The notes under the pieces: generated by a model
Seen by the model: the letters and a program-made list of their open reading frames with translations, nothing else
Told to the model about the DNA's origin: nothing
Database searches by the model: none
In this document: piece after piece, positions 22,330 to 33,831 of the stretch
Numbering within the stretch: the first letter of the stretch is position 1
How the letters are laid out: every line of letters begins with the position of its first letter
Assembly: GCF_038502225.1 (NCBI RefSeq)
Contig: NC_091341.1
Location: 6,599,535-6,663,534 of the forward strand
Source of the DNA: Cherax quadricarinatus
Taxonomy: Eukaryota > Arthropoda > Malacostraca > Decapoda > Parastacidae
Length of the DNA: 64,000 nt
Reading direction: 5' to 3'
Made by a program: the position numbers and the translations under genes

Positions 22330-22707
22330 TAAAAAAGTTCAAACTACAAAAGGAAATAAGATCCACTTTATAAATTACTTTATTGGATAAAAAGGATTAT
22401 TTTTTCTTCCTAATAAAGAATAAAATAGTGATGCATCTGCTATGAGTAAAACAAATTGAAGGAATAACCTCCACGACCTTTTAATGACCGAGGGTGTCAC
22501 CTTTTACTGCCCTGTAAAAAATTACGACAGTGTGAGAGCTTTATTTGTCGCGAGCGGGTAATAAATCTTTCAAAGGAGTGTTAATATCATTTTGTTTCTC
22601 ATATAGACTGTGTGTAAGTGTTGGGACCTGACATGTCAGCCGGCGTGATCTGAATACAAGACATTGAAACACTCGGTGCAAACCATGCATGAAATTGGAA
22701 GACGTGA
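22330..22707. other. no recognisable gene
   Basis: AT-rich spacer with no supported feature. Confidence 0.5.
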
Positions 22708-22772
22708 GGGTGGTGAAGGTGGTGGTGGTGGTGGTAAGTGGTGGTGATGGTGGTTATGGTGGTGGTGGGAGT
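22708..22772. repeat. (GGT)n-rich tract
   Basis: Imperfect GGT triplets with TGA and TAT interruptions. Confidence 0.9.
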
Positions 22773-22890
22773 GACGGTCGTGGTCAGGACGACAACAAGG
22801 TCGTAGATGAGAGAGACCCTTGTGTGCCCTCTTTCCTTCCCAGAAGTATTGCCTTAAGTAGCTCTTCCATTTCCTCATTTCTTCTTCTTC

Positions 22891-22933
<43 letters not shown>
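22891..22933. repeat. (AAT)n microsatellite
   Basis: About 14 AAT units, 80 bp before the LINE homology begins. Confidence 0.95.
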
Positions 22934-22934
<1 letters not shown>

Positions 22935-23011
22935 TTCTACAACTTATACAGACCTAGTGACATACTATATAAAAAAACTGGTTATGCAGAGTATTTCGGG
23001 CAACTTAAGTT

Positions 23012-24590
23012 AATATTGTTCATTAAGAACTGCAAGAAACCCCTCTCACGTGCCCTATGGAGGAGGAGCTTGGACATGGGTGAAATTCCAGTAACTTAAA
23101 ACAACGCATATAGCCCCACTCTATAAAGGTGGCAGCAAAGCATTAGCTAAGAACTATAGACCAATAACTCTAACTTCCCACATTATAAAAATCTTTGAAA
23201 GAGTGCTAAGAAGCAGGATTGCAAATCACCTGGATTCCCAAAAAACTGCACAAACCATGGCAACATGGGTTTAGGGCAGGTCGCTCCTGCCTCTTGCAAC
23301 TACTGGATCACTATATGGTCTTGGATGCACTGGAAGAAAAACAGAATGCAGATGTTATATACACAGACTTTGCAAAAGCGTTTGACAAGTGCGATCATGG
23401 CGTAATAGCACACAAAATACGTGCTAAAGGAATAACTGGCAAAGTGGGGAGATGGATCTTCAACTTCCTAACCAATCGAACACAAAGAGCAGTGGTCAAC
23501 AGAGTTAAATCGGAGGCTGCCATCGTGAAAAGCTCTGTTCCACAAGGCACAGTACTCGCCCCCATCCTGTTCCTCATCCTCACGTCAGACATAGACAGAG
23601 ATGTAATCCACAGCACCGTGTCATCCTTTGCAGACGATACTAGGATCTACATGAGGCTGTCATCTAATGAGGACGCGGTTAACCTCCAAGAAGATATAAA
23701 CCAAGTTTTCCAATGGGCAACGGAAAACAATATGATGTTCAATGAGGACAAATTCCAACTACTCCGTTATGGAAAACTGGAGGAGATAATAACTAGAAAT
23801 AACTACAAACAAATAAAATAATGTAAAGGACCTGGGAGTGGTAATATCTGAGAATCTCACTTTCAAGGATATCGAAAGTGCCACGATCAAAAGTGCAAAG
23901 AAAATGATAGGATGGATAATGAGAACGTTCAAAACAAGAGATGTCAAGCCAGTGATGATCCTTTTCAAATCACTTGTTCTCTCTAGGCTGGAATACTGCT
24001 GTACATTAACATCTCCGTTCAAAGCAGGTGAAATTGTTGATCTAGAGAGTGTACAGAGAAACTTTACTGCACATACAAGTTCTATCAAGCACCTCAACTA
24101 CTGGGAACACTTGGAAGCACTTGACTTGTACTCGTTGGAACGCAGGAGAGAGAGATATATCACAACCTACGCTTGGAAAATCCTAGAAGGAATGGTCCCG
24201 AATCTGTACACAGAAATCACTCCCTACGAAAGTAAAATACTGGGCAAGCGATGCAAAATACCCCCAATTAAAAGTAGGGACGCCATTGGTACACGAAGAG
24301 AACACACCATAAGTGTCCGAGGCTCAAGACTGTTCAATAGCCTCCCACCATGCATAAGGGAAATTACCTATAGGCCCCCTGGCTGCCTTCAAGAGGGAGC
24401 TGGACAGATACCTAAAGTCGGTGCCGGATCAGCCGGGTTGTGGTTCGTACGCTGGACTACGTGCGGCTAGCAGTAACAGCCTGGTTGATCGGGCCCTGAT
24501 CCACCGGGAGGTCTGGTCGTGGACCGGGCTGCGGGGGGGGGGAGGCGTTGATCTCCGGAATACCTTCCAGGTAGACTCTAGGTAGGATGC
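23012..24590 (+). mobile_element. CR1/L2-like LINE, 5'-truncated second copy
   Basis: Starts inside ORF2 at IKNCKKPLSRAL and runs through RT, C-terminal tail and 3' UTR (CAGTAACAGCCTGGTTGATC, then GGCGTTGATCTCCGG). It is the same family as the minus-strand copy at 4.05-8.19 kb, with which it aligns over the whole RT. It ends near CTAGGTAGG, where a tRNA-derived SINE begins. Confidence 0.88.
23219..24470 (+). pseudogene. LINE reverse transcriptase and tail, second copy
   Basis: The first frame (23219-23821) has QHGFRAGRSC, YTDFAKAFDKCDHG, SSVPQGTVLAPILF, FADDTRIYMR and NEDKFQLLRYGKLEEI. A short deletion and frameshift remove the segment that precedes VKDLGVVI in the other copy, and the second frame (23838-24470) resumes VISENLTF, LVLSRLEYCCTLTSPF and LYSLERRRERYITTYAWKILEG, with ISVRGSRLFNSLPPCI. 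The catalytic FADD is intact, but at least three breaks make it inactive. Confidence 0.87.
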
Positions 24591-24591
24591 G

Positions 24592-24765
24592 ATCCACACC
24601 AATCCACTAACACCCAGGTACCTACTTACTGCTAGATGAACAGGAACAACAGGTGTCTTAAGGAAACACGCCCAATATGTTCCCCCATATCGGGGATCGA
24701 ACCACGGACCTCCATGTGTGAGCTGAGTGAGCTACCAACCAAACTACAGGACACTCTGCGGGATA
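24592..24765 (-). mobile_element. tRNA-derived SINE (type 1)
   Basis: On the minus strand a Pol III A-box-like region (GGTAGCTCACTCAGC) precedes a B box GGTTCGATCCC (24693-24703). A tRNA-unrelated body follows: GGTACCTGGGTGTTAG, GGTGTGGATCGCATCC. The body is shared with the plus-strand copy at 40485. Confidence 0.82.
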
Positions 24766-25117
24766 CTTCATTTCATTGCTCCTCTCATTTTCCTTCTTAA
24801 ATTCTCCTTCCTTACTTTTTTTCTAGCCTTGTTCCTGCTCTTTTATCGCCCTTCCTATCCCGCTGTCCTCCCATCTGCTAGGTGCCTCTCCATCCCTACC
24901 ACATATCGACTTTCATCACACCCGTTTGTCGTCTTTATTTTTCATTACCTCCTTAGAACCAACTTGGGTAATTCCTCCTTCCCTGCGTCCCGCTCCTCAG
25001 CCTCATAATCAACCTTCCACTGCCCAGCCTGTGAACATTTTATAAATCTTCTAAGCCAAGGCAATCGCTAGACAGAAACAGCATAAAGGTAACGTAGGAC
25101 AAACCCTGGGTGTCATT
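24766..25117. other. no recognisable gene
   Basis: Pyrimidine-rich DNA. The 93-residue frame at 24727-25008 is hydrophobic but starts inside the SINE and lacks recognisable homology. Confidence 0.45.
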
Positions 25118-25270
25118 TTTTCAAGAGAGGATAGGTTAGGTAAGCTTCGTAATGAAACAGGACAAGTGTTTCCGGACTCGAGTCTTAGTCAGATGATAAC
25201 CGCTGTTGGAGCTTTTGGTCATATGACCGAGGCCTTCCGCTGGTTTACCGGTCCACCCCTTTAAAAATTA
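25118..25270 (-). repeat. short element T with telomere-type tail, copy 3
   Basis: Inverted: GGTTAGGTAAG, ACAGGACAAGTGTTTCC, GAGTCTTAGTCAGATGATAA, GGAGCTTTTGGTCATATGAC, GGTTTACCGGTCCACCCC. The tail is short (one to two TTAGG-like units). Confidence 0.82.
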
Positions 25271-26710
25271 TGAGTTATAGTTATAACCCACATATTGTGA
25301 GAGAATAGCAAACTGATTATATTATGCTTTAGACGGGCATGTCACACAGGATAGGGCTCTGTTACTGCTGTATATTACTCTCTGGAGGAACAATAACAAA
25401 GCCCTATAACTGCTTCAATATGTGAGCAAATTTAGTGCCACGTTTTATCTCTTCTCCTAATGTCCCTGAGCAAAAAAGATGACTAAAAGAAGATAAATGG
25501 TCTGAGGAAAATGTGGGCTCTGTAAAGAGGCGCTTATATTTAGCTAGTAAGACTGAAAGCAACAGCGTTCTTTTCCAAATCAAACAGACAAAATAATTCG
25601 GACCCTAGACCATCCACTATCTCTGTGTTCTACAATAGTTCTCTCGAGATACAACACACAAGACTCAATGGAGTGACAAGTCATTGACAACTCCCGGATC
25701 TCTAGGGTCCATCCGTCTAAATCAAAACAAATACTGTTACCTCCTGTCCTGACTTACTAACTAAAATATTTGAAATCAAAAGCAAAATTCTGCTCACCAC
25801 TTTCTTCAGGCAGCTATGTAGAGACGGCAGACTACCACAGTGAGTGACAACCTAATCTACGGTGGTTGTAACACTATGCTGTCTCAGCTTCAGGACTTCG
25901 AAGATGCTGGTAGTTATTATTGTGAACTGTAATAACTGGATCCTTCTTAGTATTTCAGAGCCCGTGACAATTCTTTGGAAAAGTGAAGATGGAAATAACG
26001 TATAACATAAATATAAACAAAATTTATACAATTTACTTAATAACAACCACAGACATGAGGTAATTACGAAAGTCAATCAAAACTAAGAAAGGTAAATATA
26101 CAAAGCAGCAAAGGTATAATGACTCCGTTTGTGGCGTTGCAAACAGTCTTTGATCTACAATGATCATTGATGTGAGAGAAAATGATCACCATAAACAAAC
26201 ACCAGTGATATGAAAGACAAGAGCACTTAGTGAGATGCGCAAGGCAATCAACATGGTTTACAGGAGTTGAACAAGCAGGCATGAGTGAACCATAATAAGA
26301 AGCGGTGAACCTGGCTGGTGGGTTGTCTTAGATGTGACGTGTGAGTACACAGACAACTCGCGGAATGAATCAAACTACCACATACATAATAGTCTTTCCA
26401 CATATGATGATGACAAAGGTACGGTAGATCAAATCCACGACTTTTGACATAGACTGCAGCCCATGTGACCCCTTATAGTCCCAAAAACACAATCAAAACA
26501 CACGGGCTACGGAAGAGAGGCACACACGAGGGTTAGCAACATGACAAGTGGTTCATTCACTCAACATGCTGAAGCCTTTGAAAGATGGGTGACAAATAAA
26601 CATATAGACTAATGTTACATTAAAACTATGGTTCTAAAAATCTATGTAAGTAACAGCTGTAAAAATAAGAAATAATAATTATACAGAGGCACAAATGCTT
26701 ATGATCGTCA
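25271..26710. other. no recognisable gene
   Basis: About 1.4 kb without a recognised repeat or a domain-bearing frame. It may be unique intergenic or intronic DNA. Confidence 0.45.
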
Positions 26711-26877
26711 CTCTTCAAGGAAGGTTCCTTGATGCGGTAAGGGGTTCTTGATCTAGGGAACTGGATCTGTGCTCCAGTTCCCTGAATTAAGCCTGAATAC
26801 CTTCCTCATCTCTCCCACAGGTGCTGTATAATCCTACGGGTTTAGGGTTCCCCGTTGATTATAATAATAATTATAAT
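26711..26877 (+). repeat. SINE-like family B copy
   Basis: CAAGGAAGGTTCCTTGATGC through GGTGCTGTATAATCCTACG to a TTGATTATAATAATAAT tail. Confidence 0.85.
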
Positions 26878-26906
26878 CGGCAGTAAACAAGGTAACTCAG
26901 AGACGT

Positions 26907-27016
26907 CCTGATGATGCCCAGTACCCCACACCACCTGATGATGCCCAGTACCCCACACAACCTGATGATGCCCAGTACCCCACACCACCTGATGATGCCC
27001 AGTACCCCACACCACC
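26907..27016. repeat. 27-bp tandem repeat, 4 copies
   Basis: Unit CCTGATGATGCCCAGTACCC plus CACACCA. It is divisible by three, giving a meaningless 9-residue periodic frame on both strands. Confidence 0.93.
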
Positions 27017-27373
27017 TACCCCATCAGAGAGTAGTGTGGCAAGAGGCAGGCAGGCGGTGCTGGCAACTCCATTCCACTGTAACAATTGCTTCTTGCATAT
27101 ACTCAGAAAAGCTAGGAATAAAATGAAGGTATTATAGATTTTGCTCCAACTTTTCTAAGATAGCAGCATCTCCTACTGGGCTAACTGGTAGTCAGATGAA
27201 GTTTGTTGGTCGGACACTTGTTTAATTTCATTTCACTATCTCAACTGCTGCTCATCTCTGCCCACATTCTACGGAAGCCCAAATTTTAGTTTACCTTTTA
27301 CATTACATATTGATACGAGTGATTAAGCCATAGGAACTATTCTAAAGAAGACTGATGGTGACACTCCCTCAAT
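27017..27373. other. no recognisable gene
   Basis: Nothing recognised. Confidence 0.5.
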
Positions 27374-27537
27374 TATTATTATTACAATCAAGGGGGAAGC
27401 GCTAAACCCGCAGGATTATACAGCGCCTAGGGGGGGATGTGGAAGGCATTCAGGCTTAATTTGGGGAACTGGAGCACAGATCCAATTCCCTAAATCAAGA
27501 GCCCCTCACCAACCTCAAGGAACCTTCCTTGAGGGGA
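27374..27537 (-). repeat. SINE-like family B copy
   Basis: ATTATTATTATTACAATCAA, GGGGGAAGCGCTAAACCCG, GGATTATACAGCGCCTAG, ending CAAGGAACCTTCCTTGAGGG. It is close in sequence to the copy at 20038. Confidence 0.88.
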
Positions 27538-28058
27538 CACTCCCTCAAATGTGATATTTCAACACAAAGCTTCAACCAAATCAAAAAGGTTACTTCACCA
27601 TAGAGAAGGAAACTTTACCTTTGGTTTTACCTTTGGTTCACTTTGAGATATATTAGAGCATCATCTTTTTTAACATATTCAGTAATAGCAACCCATTGAC
27701 TTTTGTTAATAGCATGAAGTCAAAGAATATTTAACATTCAGCACATTAAAGATCCATTAAATGTAATTGTTGACGCTTAACCTCGGCCTTAATATTAATA
27801 TTAAAGTAACGTAGCTCAGGTGTCTACATTTTACCTGCTTTTCTTATTCAAAGTAAAGTCAACTATTTTAAGGGCCTCTGTGTGTCCACCTTAGCGTGTT
27901 TGACGGTCGCTATTAATGTACTATGTTTGCTCTCGTTGGTCATAGTGTTGCATCTTTCTTGGATCGGATATTTAGGGTGTCGTTGTTCAGTGGAGCTGTA
28001 ATCTAATCTACTGTATATATAAAGCACATTCTGTATGCTCCTTATTATTATTATTATT
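27538..28058. other. no recognisable gene
   Basis: AT-rich; nothing recognised. Confidence 0.5.
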
Positions 28059-28330
28059 AAAGATTAGCCGGTATTCTCCCGGCCCGGGCCTTTTCCAAGT
28101 GGTGGCCCGGCCTTGGCTCCCTCTTTAGGGAGTGTCTGAGACCGAAGTCTCCCATGGGAGGAGGCACAAGTACCTCCTCATCTTTGGGACCAACTGTCCC
28201 CAGGCCTAGCCACAAGCTAGGCCTCTCTGGTCTGCCATCCCCGCCCCAAGGGGGCAAATGGGAATGACAGTCTTATAAGCTAAAGGCTCGGGCTCAGGCA
28301 CCTACCCTACCCTAGAAGGGTTAGGCATGG
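28059..28330 (+). repeat. GC-rich dispersed repeat G, copy 1
   Basis: AGATTAGCCGGTATTCTCCC, GGCCCGGGCC, GGTGGCCCGGCCTTGG, GGAGTGTCTGAGACC, TACAAGTACC-type block and CCCCAGGCCTAG. An inverted relative lies at about 54.03-54.35 kb. The GC content contrasts with the flanks. Class unknown. Confidence 0.75.
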
Positions 28331-29228
28331 TGTCGATCCTGTATCTCCTCCACAGTGTGCATAGTGTATAAAGTATTGTAAACTATCAATACACTATACT
28401 AAGTATTTGAGATATGAGGGAGAACATTGACTGCCATTTACTAATAAACAGTAATTAATTTTTAATTCGTTTAGATACATGTATCCCGTAGTGTAATAAA
28501 CAGTTTTTTAAAGTAAAGAGTTTTGTTTAATTTCTCCATCCTGAGCTTATTTTGAGGGTTTATTAAATAATCAGGTTCATCTTTGGTGGTAAAGCATAAT
28601 TATGGAAACACTCTTATTACGACCCGTGTATAAGTCTGTCATGGTGAATCGGACAGTGGAATCCATTACATTTGTACCCAGGAATAAATACATAATACCC
28701 GCCCACAGGCGACCATCGTCCCTCGCCCAGGCTGCCGCCTCTGAGCCATCTGGCCACGTATTTGCATATATGCATACATTCGTGTGCATATGTATGTATA
28801 TATTTGTTCGTGCGTGTGTAAAAATGTATATACATATGAAATACTCATCTATGTACGTAACTATCATTTTGCCGGAAATGCTATGCATCCTATGAGCCTT
28901 CAGATTATTATTTGTTTTCTGTACAGTAATTCTGAAATAAATAATTGTATTGTATTGTATCATGTAGAATAGAATTGCAGCCTACTGCTGATGGGTTGTA
29001 TCTTTCTTAATATAAAATATTGTCATAAGGCTAGTGATATATTTTCTTAGGCTTATAATGATTCTGAATTAATATTAACTAATGTATATATGTAGTTAGA
29101 TATATCGTGACATACAAATGTTTCTTTAATCCTCTCCCTCCCTCTCTTTCCTATCTTCTAAATATAATTTCTCTCGTCCTTTCTCTGGGATGATGAAGAT
29201 GTTTTTATAAAATATCCATTTTTTAACT
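28331..29228. other. no recognisable gene
   Basis: AT-rich. One 30-bp block (28703-28733) resembles a unit of the short 36-bp repeat at 29749. No gene is supported. Confidence 0.5.
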
Positions 29229-29338
29229 CACGAAATTGTAATGACACGATTGCAAACAAACCATACCACAGGTGGGGTTAGAACCCGCAATCAGTGGCCG
29301 AGGGTTCTATCCCCACCCTCGGTATGGTTTATTCATTT
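29229..29338. mobile_element. small foldback element F, copy 1
   Basis: CACGAAATTGTAATGACACG leads into AAACCATACCACAGG...GGTTAGAACCC and the mirrored GGGTTCTATCCCCACCC...GGTATGGTTT. Its layout matches the 99-bp insertion at 48564-48662. The B-box-like GTTCTATCCC suggests derivation from the tRNA-like SINE at 49748. Confidence 0.65.
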
Positions 29339-29378
29339 CTTACCTCAAACTCCTCCTCTCCTTACACCTTTCTACTTT

Positions 29379-29425
29379 ATATTGGACTGATGAAGCCACT
29401 GTGTGGCGAAACGTTTCCTAAATAA
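29379..29425 (+). ncRNA. hammerhead-like ribozyme core, consensus CUGAUGA
   Basis: UAUUGGA (29380-29386) / CUGAUGA (29387-29393) / A / GCCAC-UGU-GUGGC stem II (29395-29407) / GAAAC (29408-29412) / GUU, with predicted cleavage after 29415 / UCCUAAAUA. GGA pairs UCC and UAUU pairs AAUA to form stem I. ACGU is self-complementary, so stem III would form between two molecules. One extra A lies between the core and stem II. It is embedded in a short element (about 29365-29480) related to those at 21465 and 52043. Confidence 0.55.
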
Positions 29426-29748
29426 AGATTCCCATATGTTGCATAAGTGTCTCAATCTTCAATTTGTCGGTTTTTCAAACCGTTTATCACAGTTCTGCTC
29501 TATATGGGATAGGCTATCCTGAGAGATGGCAGTTTTTCAAGTTTTAGTAACTACAGTTATACTAGAGAGAATCTTCTGAAGCTCCCAGAGCTGATGAACG
29601 TTTATTGGAATACTTGACAATATGATTATTGTTCTACTAAAGTTCAAAGCTCAGACTGACAATTTTCAATACCTTGTATGAGCTCCATCCTGTGTGATGG
29701 AATATGACAGGGAAACATAGTTGGCAACACACTACTGACGTTTCCCCG

Positions 29749-29848
29749 ACCACAGGAGATAGTTGTCCCTCGCCCAGATGTCCGTCCACAGGAGACCTTC
29801 GTCCCTCGCCCAGATCTCCGCCCACAGGAGACCTGGTGTCCCTCGTAT
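29749..29848. repeat. 36-bp tandem repeat, 2.7 copies
   Basis: Unit CCACAGGAGACCTTCGTCCC followed by TCGCCCAGAT; a lone related unit lies near 28703. Confidence 0.85.
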
Positions 29849-30570
29849 ACAGTGTCACCTTTCATAGTGGAGAGTTATAAGCAGTTCGCCATCTGCAGCA
29901 GCTGTCCTCTCTCACACTAACCCTTTTTCTCGCTTACCCCTTTATTCCTTACATTGCCTACTCACTAGCCCCTTCTCTCACCCACACTCTCAACCACCCC
30001 TCCTCACCGACCCTCACATGTACCTATACCCAGTCATTGCCCACTCACTCACCCACCTTGCCCTGCCCTTTGCCCACTCCCTCGTCAAATGCCTTTCCCA
30101 CATCCTTGCTCCCTACCCTCCTCACCCTGAGTTCCCTAATAGCATGGAGAAGGCAAATACGTACACTATTTATAGCAAAGACGTCAACATTTGTGTTTAC
30201 ATTCCATTTCAATGTCGTACCTCGCTTCTTATCTAATTAATGTGTCGTTCATAAATTTGTAATCTGTGATTTACCACCGTGAAAACAAGAGCCATAAAGA
30301 TTTCACACGCGATATAGTTCATAATTTCGCAATTTTATCTGCCAGTGCACAAAACTCAATTTTCTACCAGCTGATGATCCTGCGATTAGCTCGCCTAGCA
30401 AAGAATTATGTAGGAATGTTTTGAGTCCTTTCACAGATTTATGTGGTGATGTCTAGACACCTAGTTTCTTGTTTTAATCAGTAACTCAGTAATCTTAAGT
30501 AAGATGGTGAGGATATTTTGTCAGGAGAAATGGAAAAATACTTCTTTTAACTCGGATCTTAATATGACGA
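29849..30570. other. no recognisable gene
   Basis: Pyrimidine-rich between 29920 and 30130. Small frames have no recognisable domain. Confidence 0.5.
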
Positions 30571-30640
30571 GCAGCATGTGGAGCTTTTGGTCATTTGACC
30601 AAGGCCTTCCGTTGGCTTTCCCGTTCACTCAGTTATAGTT
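30571..30640 (-). repeat. short element T, partial copy 4
   Basis: GGAGCTTTTGGTCATTTGAC, AAGGCCTTCCGTTGGC, CCGTTCACT. It lacks the telomere-like end. Confidence 0.7.
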
Positions 30641-30754
30641 AAAATATTGCAGTTCAATATGTCGCCGCTAAGGAAATCAAATACCACTTTCTCGAGTCAT
30701 GTGATGATTTTTTACTCGTCACTTTGTGTGACTGATTGCAAGATTAACAACCCT

Positions 30755-31068
<314 letters not shown>

Positions 31069-31154
<86 letters not shown>
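31069..31154. repeat. (TA)n tract
   Basis: About 43 units between two type-2 repeats. Confidence 0.97.
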
Positions 31155-31515
<361 letters not shown>

Positions 31516-31529
31516 ATATATTTATATAT

Positions 31530-32695
31530 ATACATATTTCTCACAAAGTGCTTGAGTCTGCCCAGGTTGACATATTTCCTAAGATGTGCACCTTCATATG
31601 ATAACCCTATACTGCACGAATATGACAGTATTCTGAGGCAGATTTTTACGAAAGTACTTAACCTTACTCTAGAAGACGGGCAGTGGAACCAAGCTACACT
31701 TCCAGTTAGACTAGGAGGCATTGGTGTCTGCAAGTCATCACAGATTGCGTTACCTGCTTTTCTGTCCGCGTGTATTGCATCCAGAGGGCTTGAAGCAGCG
31801 ATTCTCCCTGAACATCTTAGGGACAAGATTGGAGTCCAGGACCAAAAGTTCATTGACGCAGCCTTGATCTGAGATAATCTAACGGGCTCTGAAACCAGAC
31901 CTGCTCCCCCCAACAACTACAAACAATCGCACTGGGATGGTCCAGTAGTGGAAAATATAGCCTCAACAATGCTTCAGAGTGTGTCAGGGAAGGATAGAGC
32001 CCGCCTCCTGGCAGTGAGAGCACCTCATGCAGGGGATTTTCTGTTGGCTGTTGCCAACTCCAGCCTTGGCACACGCATCGACCCACAGACCATCAGCATC
32101 GGTGTTGCCCTTCGACTTGCCGCCCCTATTCTCGCCGAACACAGGTGTATTTGTGGCAGTGAAGCAGCAGACCGATTCGGGTACCATGGTCTTGTGTGCC
32201 GTAAATCCGAGGGAAAGATTGCAAGACATGAGGAGGTTAATAACATTATCAAGAGGAACCTCACAACAGCCGGATGCCCAGCAGTAAGGGAGCCACCCAA
32301 GCTATGCAGATCTGATGGCAGCCAGAAGCGTCCAGATGGTATCACCCTTCAAGCCTGGACAGATGGGAAGCAGGTGGTGTGGGACTATACAAGTGCATCT
32401 ACCTTGGCTGATACCTATCTCCAGTACACCAGGGAGGAAGGAGAGGCAGCTGCCAGCTTCAGGGAGTCCCAAAAGTCTAGAAAATATGGAGAACTTGCCC
32501 ATCTCTTAAATCTTTTGTACTATATTATGTAATAAAATATTCTTTTTGGTAAAAAAAAAAATGTGAAAAGATGGGGTCGTAGGGAAAATGGAATATTCAA
32601 ACGGCTTCAGGAAGAAATCCAAATATTCTTCCTTGAAGCCTTTTTATCCACTTCTCCGAGGCTGTGGGTCCCACAATTTACACCAGAGGTGGACC

Positions 32696-32696
<1 letters not shown>
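31530..32696 (+). mobile_element. type-Q LINE C-terminus and 3' UTR, copy 1
   Basis: Protein homology runs from about 31552 to 32532; a 3' UTR follows (GGCTTCAGGAAGAAATCC, CTCCGAGGCTGTGGGTCCC) to GGTGGACCCCATATATA, where (TA)n begins. Two more copies (50.9 and 57.0 kb) share this 3' UTR. Confidence 0.8.
31552..32532 (+). pseudogene. type-Q retrotransposon C-terminal domain with CCHC and RPD/D motifs
   Basis: The first frame (31552-31872) has LPRLTYFLRCAP, LEDGQWNQATLPVRLGGIGV and LPAFLSACIASRG, the post-RT region of a polyprotein I recognise from many invertebrate retroelements. A stop at 31870 interrupts it. The second frame (31948-32532) has DRARLLAVRAPHAGDFL, CICGSEAADRFGYHGLVC (a C-x-C...H-x3-C knuckle), RHEEVNNIIKR, and QKRPDGITLQAW..VVWDYTSA. 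CCHC followed by RPD...D is the arrangement of restriction-like endonucleases in R2-type LINEs, so a target-cutting role is inferred. The C-terminal helix region seen in copy 2 is deleted. Confidence 0.72.
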
Positions 32697-32764
<68 letters not shown>

Positions 32765-32765
32765 T
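32697..32765. repeat. (TA)n tract after type-Q copy 1
   Basis: About 30 units starting at the element's 3' terminus. Confidence 0.96.
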
Positions 32766-32980
32766 ATTACATACATACACTTATACCGGAAGTAAAATAA
32801 ACAGACGATAATAATATTGTATATTAAACCAGACACTGTCTTACGCAATAATATTCTGTGTAATTTTAACACGTTAATAGACGCAATAACAGTTAATTCT
32901 ATCACATTTATTAACGTATTACGACACTGATAAAAATGTTTAAGATTTTTAACAGATTTTTACCTTAATTTATCCCAAAA

Positions 32981-33325
32981 TTGTGATACAGCACCTGCTT
33001 CTGAAGCGCTGATACAACACCTGCTTCTGAAGCGCTGATACAACACCTGCTTGATGTTATTGTCATGCAACACCTGATTGTGAAGATTCTGTGATGCAAT
33101 ACCTGCTTCTGAAGTTTCTGTGATACAACATCTACTTCTGAAGTTGTGATACAACACCTGCTTCTAAAGTTGTGATACAACACCTGCTTCTAAAGTTGTG
33201 ATACAACACCTGCTTCTAAAGTTGTGATACAACACCTGCTTCTAAAGTTGTGATACAACACCTGCTTCTAAAGTTGTGATACAACACCTGCTTCAAAAGT
33301 TGTGACACAACACTTGCTTCTGAAT
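32981..33325. repeat. 26-bp minisatellite, about 13 copies
   Basis: Unit GATACAACACCTGCTTCTAA plus AGTTGT. The first units carry GAAGCGCT in place of AAAGTTGT, and the central ones are irregular, so two subtypes are segregated along the array. Confidence 0.93.
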
Positions 33326-33384
33326 TTAATGGTCACCAGTGATGAAAGGGATCGCTGTAACTCATCAGTGAATAATAACGTGAG

Positions 33385-33474
33385 ATAGTTCTAAAATGAG
33401 CTGATGGAGGTCTCAGCTCTTAGCTCGTAAATGGAGTTAGGAACCATTAGCCTTACATTGTAAAACCCCTGTGT

Positions 33475-33476
<2 letters not shown>
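33385..33476 (+). mobile_element. 3' UTR fragment of the Jockey/CR1-like LINE J
   Basis: AATGAGCTGATGGAGGTC, CAGCTCTTAGCT and CCCCTGTGTAAA align with the 3' UTR at 39129-39242. The poly-A of the full copy is replaced by (GA)n here. Confidence 0.75.

Positions 33477-33534
<58 letters not shown>
33477..33534. repeat. (GA)n microsatellite
   Basis: About 28 units fused to the LINE J 3' end, as if derived from its tail. Confidence 0.95.
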
Positions 33535-33539
<5 letters not shown>

Positions 33540-33633
33540 ATGTAGTTATTTTAACAAATATGAGAAACCATTACCCAGCAATTTATGTTGATCTATTACT
33601 GGAAAGATCACAGAGGGAAACTTCTTATTATTC

Positions 33634-33830
33634 ATAAGAACATAGGAAAGGAACAGCACTACAGTGGGCCTACTGGCCCATACTTGGCAGGTCTTTGTCA
33701 AATCCAAAACCCACCAACAAAAAACATTCGCTCAACCCATTATCAATGTTACCCAAGGAATAAGATTTGAAAACTCTACCAACTCACTTGGAAGTCCCAC
33801 TCAAATCCAACCCGTCTCACTCATGTATTT
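33634..33830. repeat. dispersed repeat with AAGAACATAGGAAAGGAACA motif
   Basis: Contains GGCCTACTGGCCCATAC (palindromic GGCC..GGCC) and GGCAGGTC, which I recall as a frequent decapod repeat. Only one copy is in this window, so the call rests on memory. Confidence 0.4.
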
Positions 33831-33831
33831 T

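Noticed and set aside
25852..26282. Overlapping minus-strand frames of 69-74 residues
   Set aside because: Hydrophobic, AT-driven composition; no recognisable domain.
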